Both the position numbers and the translations under genes were made by a program. DNA of 64,000 nt from Zeugodacus cucurbitae (taxonomy: Eukaryota > Arthropoda > Insecta > Diptera > Tephritidae): contig NC_071671.1 of NCBI RefSeq assembly GCF_028554725.1, positions 49,932,001 to 49,996,000 on the forward strand, in the 5' to 3' direction. The notes beneath the pieces are model-generated. The model worked only from the letters and a program-made list of their open reading frames with translations. It had not been told where the DNA came from and searched no databases. This document shows positions 1 through 13,710 of the stretch, piece by piece (the stretch's first letter is position 1; each line of letters opens with the position of its first letter).

Positions 1-40
1 TTAACTTTTTTTCTACAAATTATTTGAAAATTTATTATTT

Positions 41-640
41 ATGATGATAAAATGATTTAAAAAGAAAGCAAACTTTTTTGCGCAGCTCTTTTATCCAACT
101 TATGGTATTGTTGTTCATTAATGATTTTAAAGACTTCGAAAAAAAAATTCTTTTAAATTGCTTTTATTTAAAACTGTATGCCAAAAATAATTGTTTGTGT
201 TTAACATATTTCTCGAAACAATGTTACTTTATTCAAAACTTTGTTTTTTTTAGACTTAAATATGATTTTGTATAATTTATATATTCTTCTGTAAACAGTT
301 TTATTCTAATTTTAAGTATAATTTTGTTCAATATTTTATACTCGAAACTCAAACCGAAATTTGTACATACATACAAGAAAAACAGTTCCTTCATAAACAA
401 CAAATTTTGAAACAACAAAATGCGTATTATTTTCTTTCATTCCATTTAATTTATTTTTTTTTAATGTTTTATTTTATAATAATGATTTAAAAAAAATATT
501 TTTTTCACAATGTGTTCTTTTTAATAATGATTTAAAAAAAAAAATTTACCAATGTTTTATTTTATGAAAATGATTTAAAAAAGTTTTACATTTTTTACCA
601 ATTTTTTTATTTTTTAATAATGATTTTAAAAAACTTAAGG
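41..640. repeat. AT-rich region with a degenerate repeated motif
   Basis: About five copies of a motif close to TTAATAATGATTTAAAAAA occur near 51, 478, 520, 565 and 615, separated by T-rich spacers. No reading frame with coding character covers them. The rest of 1-1970 is AT-rich sequence with poly-A and poly-T runs, and I see no gene in it. Confidence 0.5.
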
Positions 641-1969
641 TTATACCTTTGTTTTTTAAATTTTAACTTAAAAAATGCATACATTTAGGCGCATTACCAC
701 TATTTCAGCTTTTTGTAACTGGGAACTACACACTCGAATATAACTTCGAAATTTCAATATTTATGAAATCTAATTATAAACAATTCCAAAACATATGTTT
801 TTGTTTTATTAAATTTTTTATGTGCTTTAAAATTTGTTTATAAATTAAAATGCTTTATTTTCAAATTTTCTTTTATTTCGAAAATCACTACACATTACTT
901 GAGCACAATTTTACTTAAATAACATAAATTATTAGAATAAAGTAATACTTCGAAAATCAAAAATATTCACCACACATATTAGACGCACTAGCTGCGCTCA
1001 TTAGATGAATCACTCAATACTCACCATGAAACTTCCAATTCCACTCTTTAGCTACGTATAAAATAGTAATATGAAGAAGCACTCTAAAAAGCACCTTAAT
1101 CTACTTTTAAGCGCATAAATACATACAAAATATTCAAAATCAAATCAAACGTGCACAAAATTTTCAACTAAAATGATTTTGTTACTAATTTTCAAATCAA
1201 AATCACCAACACTTTATAATAACTTAAATATACTTAATTAAATAGAAATGTACCAACGTGATATGCATTAATATTATATTCTATACCCAAATATTTATTT
1301 ATGTAAATATGTATACAAAAGTATGAATTTATTTTAATGAAATTTACAAAAGTAATCCACAATACTTTTAGTCCACAATTATATTGCAAAAAAAAAAATA
1401 ATTTTTAGGAGTGTAGAACAACAAACACATTGTGTTATGGCTGGCAAAGGAAACACTAAAATTTTACCAAGCAACGTAATCTAGATTTGTATATATTAAT
1501 TTTGGAATTTAAACAGAAAGGTAATTTTTATTTTTTTGAAACTTTGAAACCCACCTAACCCCTTAATTCATTAGGTACTCCATTATAAAAATTATTTAAA
1601 ATAATTTGAATAGTTTGAATTTTATAATTTTTTATTTACTTATTATTTTTTATTGTTGTGCTTTTTTATTATTTTTAATTAATTATTTTTATTATTTGAT
1701 TTTTGGATTTATTATTTCTCTTTTATTTTAATATAATAAAATTTAAATACTAAAGATCGTTTCAAATAATTTGACTTTGAAAAATAGTTTGCTTTTATAT
1801 TATATTCTATTATTAGTAATTTAGATATAATTGTTTATTTTTGTTTTTTATTTTTAATTAATTAATATTTTTTTATTTTTAAAATTATAATTTATTTTTT
1901 ATATTATTATAATTTTTTTTTTGTTATAATAAATTAGTGGTCCTATGCTCCTTGCACGCGTAACAGGAA

Positions 1970-1972
<3 letters not shown>

Positions 1973-2009
<37 letters not shown>
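1973..2009. repeat. (TA)n microsatellite
   Basis: Uninterrupted TA dinucleotide run of about 18 units, inside AT-rich non-coding DNA. Confidence 0.9.
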
Positions 2010-2012
<3 letters not shown>

Positions 2013-5000
2013 ATACTGTAATAGAATTAAAATACAAAATATTTTATTTTTAATTAAAATATATTTTTTTTTATTTTGTTGCTTAGTGTTACAAATAACA
2101 GAACTGATTTTTGAAAATACTAAATATATGATAACTGAAATGAATGACCATTACTACTTTTTTATTTAAACGAATTTTCGAAGTATTGAATTTATTATAA
2201 ACCCTATAACTATTTACAAGTCCAATTCAGTGTTGGCGCAATTATATGTACACTTTTGGCGCTATCTCTTAAGTAATTATGTATTAATATAAATGTGTGT
2301 GCAAATATTATTGTATAACTGCACCTAAATGTCGACATTGAGAGAAAAAAAAAAACATTATTTATTTGTTAAAAAATTGTGTCAAAAACTCTATATACAT
2401 TTGTATGTGTGTTTGTAACGATTTTATTATTGTACTAAGAATTCGAAAGTATTTATTTTTAATATTTTATCAGCTCAGAGTTATTGTTGTTAAAAGACAG
2501 AATAGTCTAAATCCAACAGATCATAGTTTTAACAACAAACCGGGTCTGCGAAATCGTTCAATGGGGAATGCTGCTACAACAAGAACAACGTGATCTAGGC
2601 TTTTGCGACACCAAAAAAAACAGAAGTCAGCTGTATGCAACCGTAGTGTACCCAGATATATATTTGATCAGTTTTTGAAACCTCAAAACAATAACAAAAT
2701 CAAGTTAATCAAGAATATATAATGGGCCTAATCATTGAATCATTGTATTTAAATATTTTTTAAAATTCAAAAATGTCAAATTCAAAATTATATAAAATTA
2801 TAAGCAAACATTTCGAAAATGTATTTTAGCTTCAAAAACTATATATGTATGTATACCTGCAACTATCAGTAATTACAATCACTATGCTCGATCGTTCAAT
2901 CAACACTTTTTTTCAGTTCACCAATGTGCCAACACTGTCAAAATCTATATGTATGTGTCGATTATCCCGAACAATCACAATCAGATAACTTTCTCTACCA
3001 GTTCGGTATGCACTTATGAATTACTACTAAATAAAAATTAAATAAATAACTTTATATATATGTATATGTGTGTGTTTTAGCATATATGTATGTATGTATG
3101 TCCTTCAAAGCAAGTCTTATACTTACAATTAACTAGTGATAAATAATAACATATTAAAGTATAACAAAAAAAATATATAAATATACATATAATTAAATTT
3201 AGGTATTTACATAGCTACAAATATTAATATATACATATATAAACATACATATGTCAAAAAAAAATTAAGTGAAAATAAATGTGTGTAGCAAAATTGTGTG
3301 CAATAGTATTTAATTTATGACATACGAGTACTAAGTACTAAACGCTTTAATATACTTATTTCGAATATACAAGCATACATATGTATGTTTGTATGAAAGC
3401 CAATTGCTATACATATAACGGATATGTTTTTGTAATGTTGGAAGCGTATTATGTAGCTAAAATGGACGATGCTTGTTTACAAATAATATTTATGCATAAT
3501 TTATTTAATTTAATTTTTATACTTATATACACACAAAGAAGTGTTTACGTAAATGTTGTTATTGTGTTGTTGTAATAGCATAATTGTAGTTTTGTGTGTA
3601 CCTTTGTCATAAGTCTTTGCATTTGAATATGTACGTATGTATGTAAGTGCGTAAACTTCTATGTTTATGTGTTTGTACTTTATACCTGAACTCATAAATT
3701 TGCATAAGTCTTATGTCCGTATTTTAATCCAGCGTATGTACGTATGTCAGTTATGTACATACATACACCTTATATATAACTGCATATAGTATATTTAGCA
3801 TATATATACACCTATATATAAATATAAATATATATATATATACCCACATAAATAATATTTCTACAAATGTGTCGTAAATGGATTTTTGACTGTGTATATG
3901 TATACTATATAAAAATAAATCAAATAAATAAAAAATATTGCAAACACACAATTAACTAGTAGTACTAACTGTAGATTTATCTTGAGTAAGGATCTACGAC
4001 TTGTCCTCACCTCGCTTTCCTTGCGCTCGTGAATTTTTCTAGTTTTAAAATGTTTTTCATAGAAGTCTTAACAGCCTTTAACCATCTATAAATCCAGTTT
4101 TGAGTACTTGAATTGAGTGGAAAACGGTTTCATCGAAGTCTCTTCCAAGTTTTCAGAGGCATTTTCAATAAAAAAAATCCTTCGTCTATAATACATTAAT
4201 GTTGTCGCCTTCAAAATAGTCTCCATTCGATAGTAGGAACTTATTCTTGCAATCGTCGAAACAAATCTCAAACTTGATGTCAGGGTTTTTTGAACAATTG
4301 GAGATTTTTAAATTCCCGTTATTTTTAACATATCTCGTATTTATATATTTTATACGAAATAGACAGTATCTTCTGAAAAACGTTCTTGATCTCTAAGAGC
4401 TTATTTGTTAACAACAACACAAAAGTAATATTAAATTCGTTCTATCAAAACTAAGCTTAAAACTGTTGAAGGGCCGCTTGGAATCTCTCGAATTCATTTG
4501 AAAGGCTTTAATTACAGTATTGAATGAAGAAAATTTTTAGATCTTAGCAGCGATCATCGACCACTTCTTTCATCCGCCAGTAGAGTTTCATGTCAATATG
4601 GGATTATCATATGAACTGTATCAAAAGTTATGCCAACTAATGAGCGACGCATTATTAAACTCTTTAATCGCTCGTATGTTGTTTGAAAGATTTAAGGGCA
4701 TTTTTTAAAACTCGTTTTTCAACACCTTTTTAAGACCAAACTACTGGCATCCTCCTTATGCATTTTTTCTTTTTCCTCATTTTTGATATTTTTGTCTTTT
4801 GAAAACAAAACTTTTTCTAACATTAACTTCAATATAGTTTTACTTTTTGATTTTATCTTTGAATATTTTAATATATATCATATTTTTTACGCATTATGGA
4901 TGTCGGTGGAGAGGTATTTATGGCTATTTACACAAGTAACAATTATTCTAACTAGGAATACGTCATATAAGATCTTCTAAGGAAACAAATGTATAGATTA

Positions 5001-6870
5001 TTTTTCTGAAGTAAAAAAGAATCAACTGCAGCATAGTCCGTTTTCGCTAACTGCAATGATTAATATTGAATAGAAATAATAAATGAGAAATATGAAAATA
5101 GCTTAAAACGAAACGGAGCTCAGAATACATGCCTAAGGAATCATCCACGAGAAGCTCAGAAGTTCAAGACATTTGGTTCTACTTAAGCGGAAAAACCTGC
5201 TCTCAAACATTTCTCACAAAGTTTGGAAGATATTGTAAGGATATCGAGTTTGTTATATAGTTTCATATAAAAATGTTTAAGTAATTTGGACGCCTTATAA
5301 CCTTGGAGTCGCCTCAAATTGTAGTGAAACATCAATATGCCTTACAGAAAAGGAAGATAAACTTGGCCAAACAACTGTCGGTGTTTGTATGTGTAGGCAG
5401 CAAATTAGTTTTAATGTAATGTTTAGCCCTCTCAACATGGTGTTTAGGGTATAATCGTTATGTCCACACAATAGCAGAAACGATAAATGGAACAATACAT
5501 GGTTTATTTTATAAAATGATCGGTCCGTCAAATATAACAAATTTTCGGAAAAAATGAGGAGAAACGAGATGATCATATATTTATATTTATATGAGCCTAA
5601 CACTCAAAGCAGCAAAATTTTTTAACTAACGGAAAAAAATACTGCGATTTTAGGCCCACATACCATTTTACGACGTTCCCCTTTATATTGGGGTCTATAT
5701 AATTGACCCGGGAACGGATTTATATTCGTATAAAGACTGTGAACTCCCTAACATTATTCAAGGTTTATTTCAACCAATACGAATAACCCACGTGTCCTTA
5801 GTCTTGCCGCTTTATAGCAGATATGCTGACTTTCTTAGATAATTTTGACTTAATTGTGATATCCCGGATATGGGTTAAATATTATAATGAAATCAAGTAA
5901 ACGTTTTACCCATTTCGACTTTCTAAATTACGGTAAATTGGCAAAAATTCGACACAATCTGTTCAAAACTTTGTCCACTGATATAGAAGATCACACAGTA
6001 TCCACAGACATCACAAAATATTTCAGTTCCCATCAATCCATACAATTTAGGAGCGTATTTAGTGTTCGATTCCACCCGCAGTTAACTGTCTTACCTGTTG
6101 AAATTCAAATTAGTTAATTACGCCCAACCACAACAATAATTGTAAGGGTGTAACTATATACATATACATATGTATGTATTACCTTAACAATTATTTGATG
6201 AGCATAACCTTTACTTACCGTGTTTTATGGATGTACATATAAATATTATGGTTTATTTACGTCATATCGATTTAACATTTGGCCAAATTCGCAAATCAGG
6301 TCAAAATGTGATTGCACTCGGTTAGTTCTTGATGGCAGACAATTGGTCTAATCTCGTAAACTTGTGTCTAGGTCAGGCACAGGAAGAGGTAGTAGTAGTA
6401 TAAATCGTTCGCTCGAAACCAAATTGGCAAATTGCATTTACATTACAAAAACAATTCGTAACAATAAACCACGAAAATAAATTCGATTCGATTTGTAATT
6501 TGTGGGCGAGTGTGTGCTTGTTTGTATACTAGTTTGTGTACCTTAGTAAGTGCTGTACATTTGTAAGCATTCAGTTTTGGCAAATTTTGATTGATTGATA
6601 GCGCTAATGGGCGTTGACATCAAATATAATTGTCATTAATCAAACAATCAATACAACATAAATAGGCAAATGGCTATGTCCGCCAAACACGCAGCCCTTC
6701 AACATCACTCACTCATTTACCATTTATTTATGCGTAACTAAGCAGCGGTGCTCCCCACCTGCACTCCCCCTCATCCCGCTTTATGCCATTATTTTTGTTT
6801 TTTATTTAGGAAGTGGCAATTCTCACTTTGTGTACAATCGTTTCTAAATGAAAATGTGTTATTTTTGCAG
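2010..6870. other. No supported gene; AT-rich spacer
   Basis: Short open frames occur (for example 5887-6117), but none has flanking splice sites, family motifs or coding-like composition that I can defend. Tracts of TATG/TACATA repeats lie around 3050-3250 and 3730-3850. A mariner remnant lies near 4.1-4.3 kb. The missing 5' exon(s) of the Tctex1 gene should lie in or before this stretch. Confidence 0.5.
4105..4330 (-). mobile_element. mariner-like element remnant (3' end)
   Basis: Read on the minus strand, this stretch encodes a degraded mariner transposase C-terminus (an SNGDYFEGDN-like segment near 4225-4190). It has stops and is flanked by a diverged copy of the 'CCCGTTATTTTT' terminal region that also ends the copies at 49.7 and 55.7 kb. 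It is far too short and broken to be active. The assignment rests on the NGDYFEGDN-type motif, which is typical of mariner transposases. Confidence 0.6.
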
Positions 6871-8551
6871 CGACGTGGTTCACTCAAATCGTCGACTGGA
6901 CGTAGATTAAGTGCGGCATTCACAGTTCCACAAGCGCGGGTAAGACGATGCCTTTGTCACAACAAAACAGCAGTAGTGTTGTAAGTTCACCACTATCTAT
7001 GTGTTTGCAGCCGGTTTTGAAATATCTACCCTCATATCGTTTGGATCCGAAATATCCGCTAAATAAAGAAGTATGCGAGAAAATTATGCGCGCCGTGATG
7101 GACAATGCATTCGAAAATTTTATGTATTCGCCCAAAACATCACTAACATTGTGTGCACAAATCAGCGAAGAGATTAAGAATCGTATAAAAGCGCAACACT
7201 ACGATCGGTATGTAATGAGATATGAAAAAAAATAGATATAACAACGATTGTTATAACAGTAGTTAATGTAAGCCCATTAGAGAGATACAATACAAGTCTC
7301 TAAAATATGATATACTTGTAAGTCCATAGTTTCTTCATACGCGCCTAACCATCGTAACGGGTTTGTGTAATTTATACCCGATTAATTGTTCAATCTGAGT
7401 AGAACAAAATACGTTCCTAAGGTAACTTTTATAGTCTATTCAGTACTTTAGTTAAGAGATTAGGTGTGTTTAGAGGCTAAAAACAAGGGTTTTGTTTTAA
7501 AAATATACAGTCAAATATTTCATTTACGAAATTCAGCGTATCAAAGATACATGTTTAAACAGTATTTTGTGAAAATTTTATTTAAAAAATCAGGCACCAA
7601 AAAAAACGTCTTGCCGTGGGCATCATAACTCATGATTGGTTCATCCAAAAACAATAAACTAAAAATATTCCGATAGTACATGGATAAATCTAGTTAATGA
7701 ACGAATGAAAAAATATAGAAATTTGAATTTTAACCAAAAAAATTAATTCAAAATTAGTAAAACTTTCGCCAGAACATTGCCATTGATCATTAACTAGATA
7801 ATATTACTCCAAAGATGTGTGCAAAATTTGAAAAAAGTCGCTTCATAACCGACTTAAAAAATTGAGTTTTGAGATAAATGTAAATTTAAAATTAAATTAT
7901 TTTCAAATTTTGAAACCCACCTTACCCCTTAAAGAAGGGTAAAGAAAGAACTTCAGAATAATAAAGAAATAACAATGATTTTAAATAAAGATATATAAGA
8001 CTATCTCTTCAGCACTCTTCTCCGAATCCGAATTATCGAATCTGGCATTGAATTTTTAGGCTTCATTTATTGTAAAATATTTTCAACCGGAAATGATCCC
8101 AAGACCGTCGATTATACATTTCTATTCTGGCAATGGTCCCGGTTCACAAATTTATTGATATTATTTGAATAGTCAATCATATTATTACCAAATGTGTACG
8201 TTTCGTTTTTTATTGATGTCTATCAGTGTTTCGGTGCATTTGTCTCACCGCTTATCAAAAACAGAAGACTAGCTTGTTCAGATTTTTAAGTAATTCTCGG
8301 ACCAATATTGAATTTTGTTTCAACATTTTCTAAAATATTGTGTACTGTAATTATAAAGTACATAATACATATTTTACTATTTCAGTTACCGTTACATTTG
8401 TGTTGTGTCCATTGGTGAAAAGGTCATGCAGGGTTATTGCTCGCTGGTAAATTTTCTTTGGGATGCAGAAAAGGATGGTTACATTTCCTACGTCTATGAC
8501 ACGCCAAAATTTTTCGGTATCGCAACACTTTACTACCTTTATTATGATTAG
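6871..8551 (+). CDS. Tctex1-domain dynein light chain family protein (3' exons; 5' end not found)
   Basis: Three exons are clear: 6871-6939, 7011-7207 and 8386-8551. All have GT-AG borders and compatible phases (0, then a CG|T-split Arg), giving 143 codons and a TAG stop. The protein starts RRGSLKSSTG, then has 'LPSYRLDPKYPL' and 'ISEEIKNRIKAQHYDRYRY', then a 'VVSIGEKVMQGYCSLVNFLW' strand region, and ends FFGIATLYYLYYD. This is the order of the Tctex1/DYNLT fold, an N-terminal helix pair followed by a beta-rich dimer interface; Tctex1 proteins bind dynein intermediate chain in cytoplasmic or axonemal dynein. It resembles the DYNLT2B/DYNLT5 (TCTEX1D) subgroup more than classical Dlc90F, but that is inference. 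An exon ending in phase 0 must precede 6871 and I could not place it. The open frame running upstream to 6748 has no ATG and crosses a good acceptor. An AATAAA lies just downstream near 8614. Confidence 0.82.
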
Positions 8552-11211
8552 TGCCATTTAAATGTGATTTGAAAGAGAATTCATGCTTATATTAGATAAA
8601 TGTTATTGTTCTGAAATAAAAAAAAAATATGCTTCCAAACTTCATATAAAAATGTATAACCATAAAATCGGCGAGAAATAAAAAAATGGTAAGTTACATG
8701 GTTCAAATCCATAGCTATGCTATGCTCTCCGCATAGCTTCAGAATAAACTTATAAATTATTATATAAATATAAATTTTACGAAATCACATAATTTAGGTA
8801 ATAGATCATTGTATTTATTATAAAAAAAACATTGCAAATTTATTTATATGCTAATGTTTTAAATCTCACATGTTGTGGGTAGTACTTTGGACTTACCTAT
8901 AATGTTGCTTCATGACAAATTTTATTCATACATCAAATTTTTTAAGATAAACTTTTCGTTTTTAAACAACTTCTTTCTTTCTGAAGGAGAACACAACACT
9001 ATCACAGTATAGTAATAACACAAACAGATTTGATAATTATGGTTTATTTAAATATTTACGTAATGCAGAGAGTATATTGTTATTAATATTACAATTTATG
9101 CACTTTTCAGCTCATTTTCATTTTTTATAAACGATTTTATGTATTTTGTATAACTTACAAGCATGCCATTAAAATTATTAATTTAAATTGTTTAATTGTA
9201 TATGCAAATAGATAACTTCAAAATCAATCATTTACACAGAGAAAAAATTAAATATTCAATAATTAAAACATATTATACAAATCATATATAAATATTTTTT
9301 TCTTTCACCTGTCAAACTCATATTTGCAAACGTGGCTCGTTTACGATTAGTGTGCAGTGATAGCAAATTCACTCGAACAATAAAATAATATAAGTCAGTA
9401 TATTGGACGTCCGTGCGCAAATTTAAGAAAACAATGTAGCATTCGAAAAAACCCTTTATATGTAGCGATATATTTTAACAAAATGCTACACGTGGTTCTC
9501 TTAGTATGGCTTCGAAAAAACATTTACTACACCCACAGACATTGGAGAAAGTTGACACAAGAGGTCACTGGCGGACGCACTTTCATTTGTTTGGCACTCG
9601 CGTCATTATGTAGGCGGCAAACATATTTATTCGCATAACAAACTTGAACTTGTCTATTTAGGCATTAAAGCACTGAATTAATTATGCCATACAAAACCAC
9701 TGTTAAAATTAGTTTCCAAGAAAAGTTTTAACTACTTTTGATTGTACCACTGAACAGCGGCTGCCTCAGCAATATTAAACAATTTAAATAGAACGGTAGA
9801 AACTGCTCTTAAACTCGTATAGAATTTTAGCCACATATGTATGTTTGAGGAGAATTCACTTTCGGGAAGCTGTTGGTTAGTTTAGCCAATTATAATTTTG
9901 GAAAATGTTCCACAAAACACCCACAACACACCACACCACACCAGCAATTCTTTCAAATACTTCACTTTTAACCAACTTTGACTTTCGAATTGCATCTTAA
10001 CGGCACTGAAAATTTTACGGCGATCAAGTGACGAACTGCACAAGTTGTGAACTAAACTGAACCATATTTTGATATGGTTAATATTGAACTTCACTTTGTA
10101 CTGACAATTTTTGCGCTTCTTTAAACCAAAACAATATTTCTAATACAATTAATCAATTGACCATACATGGTAGGTATTTTTCGTATATACAATATGTAAA
10201 AAACACAAACTCAAATAAAACAAAATAACACAAACAAGTTTCTCAGTAACCAACCTTGTTTAAAAAAAAAAAAATACACTTTCTGAAGAATAGAGCTCAC
10301 CACTGCTAAATAGACACAATACCATAACGCCACACTGCATCACCAAATTCAAACTTTTGTTAAAAATCTAACAGTTTTTCACCACGCGTACAAAATTAAA
10401 TAATTTTTTTTCTTTGTATAAACATACCACAATTTAGTTTTGTTCATTTTATATAATTTTCTTTTTGTTCGAATCATATCTTTACACCAAAAATTTAGTA
10501 AGCTTGATATAGTTTTCAAAAATTATAATTATAAACATTAGTCAGCTGCGTATTGATGGGATCATAAACGATCAAATTAAACTTCACAAAATTTCCACGG
10601 CAACTTATTCACTTTTTTTTTAACTGAAACCATGAACATTTTAAAAAGTAATATAAAATTGTGTAAGGGCTTACCTACTTATTAAACTAGTTGATTGTTT
10701 GAAAGACTCTTATTAATGTGTGGCAAAATGAAGTATGCTTATAAAGTTAGGCTGTAGCACAATGAGAATGCGTCACAATACTACAGAATAATTTAAGCGA
10801 ATAAAATATGAATGACCGAAATATGTATAACCCAACAGTCAACATGAAGTGTATTATATATGTACATATAATTATATTTCTGAAATTTGTATTTAAATTA
10901 TTTAAAGGATTTAATTTAAAATAAAAGTATATACTTTCATCAGTTGCAAAAAAACTTGTGACTGCTAAGCCATCAGCGGTCTCAACTTTTTATTCGCTTT
11001 CTATAAAATGAATATGTAGTTGCAGAAGCACTAAATCTAACTTATTTTTATTCAAAACTTCTTGTTTCCGAGTTTCAACCTTGCCTCTTCGGTATATTAA
11101 AATTTCACTACCGACGCGATAAAAGTACTTCCATATTCACTTTTTTCAGTGCGCTAAAAGTGATTTATAATTTATAAACAAAAATCTGCGAATAACTACG
11201 CGTTATCGATT
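8552..11211. other. Intergenic, 3' flank of Tctex1 gene and of nito
   Basis: No gene is supported here. Near 10.1 kb the minus strand has an Inr-like TCAGT followed by sequence resembling a fly 5' UTR and a 37-codon ATG frame. With no matching downstream exons I do not call it. An AATAAA on the minus strand near 11047-11052 is a plausible nito polyadenylation signal. Confidence 0.4.
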
Positions 11212-13593
11212 TTAAGCAGTGCCGCCTCTTACAACTACTACCACAAGATGATCTTCCTTTAGACCCTCCTCAGTTACACTCTGGCATGTACGCTTCAGTA
11301 ATTCTGTAGAGAAGTCACATGGTGGGAAAGCATATAACACACCAGTGGCTTCAGTATCTTTGTTCAAAAGTGAGATAACACCGGCAGCCTCCTTTTGCTT
11401 TAAATACGACACTAAATTTCGTAGTGGACGCGTTTGCACGCTGCTATCCTCCAGCGTAGTTGCAGCCGAAGAAGCTAAACCTAAAAATATTGCATGTGAT
11501 GATGATGAGCTAATGCGCTTTTGCACATCTTCCAATTTGGGTGGATCGAGACGCAAACGCTGTGTAATACGTAAATTATGTTTTCCTTCTTCGTCGCGCA
11601 TTAATGAGTCGACAATATCCGCATCACCATCAGTCATATGGAATTTAGCAGGAAATAGCGAACTCTTTAGTATGAGTGCGCCCTGCCATACAACCGTGCA
11701 CTTACGAGCAATGTCAGGCAGAGTACGTGCGGTACTCAATGCGCCGTTTCGACGTGTTGACGAATCCGAATCCGACTCCGGTGAATGGGCGCGTTTGTGC
11801 GGTGAACGCGAGCGAGAGCGATCAGCACCGGGTTCACGGGAACCAGAACGTGCACGCTCATATGAATCGCCTGGCGGACGACGCCATTCGTCTTCGGCAC
11901 CAGCAGGTGGTGGCATAGATGATGTTGAACTGCCATGTATCGGACGGTGAACATCATTGTGATAGACGTGATATGAACCGCGTCCACGACCGCGATAACC
12001 ACCACGTCCTCTATAACCACCCCGTGGTGGATAAGGTGAATAACCACCTCGTGGAGCATAATGCGGTGTCTCCTCGTAGTGATAGTCATATTCTGGACGC
12101 CTATATTCTGGTGCCTCATCATAACTCTTTGATTTAAATGGTGTAGCTGGCGTAGTTCCAGGTAATTCAGCAAAATCAGTGCGCAAACGACGTTCGGGTC
12201 CGCCCAAAGGAAAACCACGCATTTCTTTCACTGCGGCAGAGGCTGCTTCGATGGTCTCATATTGTATATATGCACTTGTCTCGCCTTTTTGGTATTCGAT
12301 TTTTTTTATGACACCAAAGCGATCGAATTCACGTTCCAACTGTGTTACAGAAGTCCAAGCGCCCAAACCACCGATCCATATGCGCGTAGCTGGTGTTACC
12401 TTACCATAACCAATTTTGCATTGGAACTTTCCGATATATTGACCGGAAAGTTCAATCTTAGCGCGATGTGCCATATCCAAATTCTGATAACGGACGAAAG
12501 CAAAAGCATTACCGGTACCTGGTGGCGGACGCTTAATATCGATATCATCAACAATACCGTATTTACCGAATATGCGACGCAACTCTTCATCAGAAATATT
12601 CACTTCTAAGTTACCAGCAAATAGAGTACGTGTGGCAAGAGGGTCATCTTCTGGTTGTACATGATGCAAATAATTGGGAAATTTATCTTTCTTACTCTCC
12701 GGTTTTTCATAGGGCACATGTGGACGAGGTCCCATATGACGCATAGGTGCGTATTGATGTGGTGGCGGTGGTCCATGCATATGTGGTGGTACACGATGCA
12801 TTGGTGGTCCGCGAGGGGGGAGTGGATATTCGTGATGAATTGGTCCACGATATTCGCGTGAACGACCATGCGGATGCATTGGTGGTCCATAACGGTCATA
12901 CGGATCGATCGGTGGTCGACGATGCTCTATTGGACCAGTAGGACCCATAGGTGAACGTGGATAATGATAACGATCGTAGTCAGGTGGAGTAATCGAACGA
13001 CCACGAGGCCTACAAATTGTAAATAAATGAAAGAAATAGGTTAACATAACTATTTCTAATGAAATAATAATTTATACAAACCTGTATTCATTATGTGAAG
13101 ATGATTCGTAAACTGGTTCCACCAATGCCATTTTGTCATATAATACAATACGCGGCTTATGATGTTTTGCTTCACGCGCATCCTCAGATGTTCTAAAACA
13201 AACATATGCAACACGCTCATCCAAATCATGCGAAATACGAATGCTGAAGTCACCGAATTTCTTGTATTCACGATACAATGTCTCCTTAATGAAATCATCA
13301 GAAGCTTTGGGATGCAAAGCACTAACACATAACACCTTGTAGGTTGGCCTTTCTGCCACTGGTGGTGGCCCGCGTAAGTATTCTTCACGATGTGGTGAAA
13401 CACCGTAACGTGCTCGTGGACTTGGTGAACGACCTATACGACGTCGCAGGCGATCTGGTGACATGCGTTCGGGCGAATCGCCTGGCACTCCACTACCATT
13501 GTCATAACCACGTCCCATAATTGTTCTACCGTGTGAAGACCGTCCTAAATGATTGCTCCTGGTTGGTGAATCTCCTGAAGCACTACGTTTCAT
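11212..13593 (-). CDS. nito: Spenito (RBM15-like RNA-binding protein, 3x RRM + SPOC)
   Basis: Two coding exons, 13593-13082 and 13009-11212, are joined through a 72-bp intron (AG|G-split Arg) to give 769 aa. Order: an N-terminal Arg/Ser-rich tail; RRM1 from about residue 85 (YKVLCVSALHPKASDD); a Pro/His/Arg-rich linker (about 172-280); RRM2 at about 297-374 (RTLFAGNLEV); RRM3 at about 379-450 (RIWIGGLGAW); an RGG/Tyr-rich stretch (about 490-516); an RS segment; and a C-terminal SPOC domain (about 600-767, TVVWQGALILKSSLFPAKFH). This is the full split-ends short-family layout. In Drosophila, Spenito is a subunit of the m6A methyltransferase complex, acts in Sxl-dependent sex determination, and antagonises or supports Spen in Wnt/Notch contexts; it is nuclear. 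The start ATG lies two bases after an acceptor-bounded 5' leader (see 13610-13710). No frame breaks were seen. Confidence 0.95.
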
Positions 13594-13710
13594 ACTACGT
13601 ACTTAATAACTATATTCTTAATTTCAATTGAGCTTCAATGAATGCTCAAAAGAAGGTGGTCCTACCTGTTGAAAAATTATCACCAGTCTCAATAAACTTT
13701 TTATAAGAGC
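13594..13710 (-). other. nito: nito 5' UTR exons and intron
   Basis: On the minus strand, a 45-nt non-coding exon (13710-13666) has a TTTCAG acceptor and a CAG|GTAGG donor. A 56-bp intron (13665-13610) with a TATAG acceptor follows, and then the 16-nt leader before the ATG at 13593. This supports spliced leader transcripts. The sites are good matches to the fly consensus but are not confirmed by transcripts. Confidence 0.55.

Noticed and set aside
5887..6117. Plus-strand 76-codon frame MKSSKRFTHFDFLNYGK...
   Set aside because: It does not connect in phase to the Tctex1 exons and shows no motif or splice support.
6748..6870. N-terminal extension of the Tctex1 frame (LPTCTPPHPALCHYF...)
   Set aside because: It starts at a GTG, has no in-frame ATG, looks like intron, and ends at a clear TTTTTGCAG acceptor at 6870.
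9882..10094. Minus-strand open frame ending LLVWCGVLWVFCGTFSKIIIG
   Set aside because: It begins with GTG, not ATG. The inner ATG gives 37 codons and no partner exon or family was seen. It may be 5' UTR.
11345..12941. Several plus- and minus-strand frames overlapping nito
   Set aside because: They are shadows of the nito exon in other frames, with His/Val-rich or scrambled composition and no motifs.
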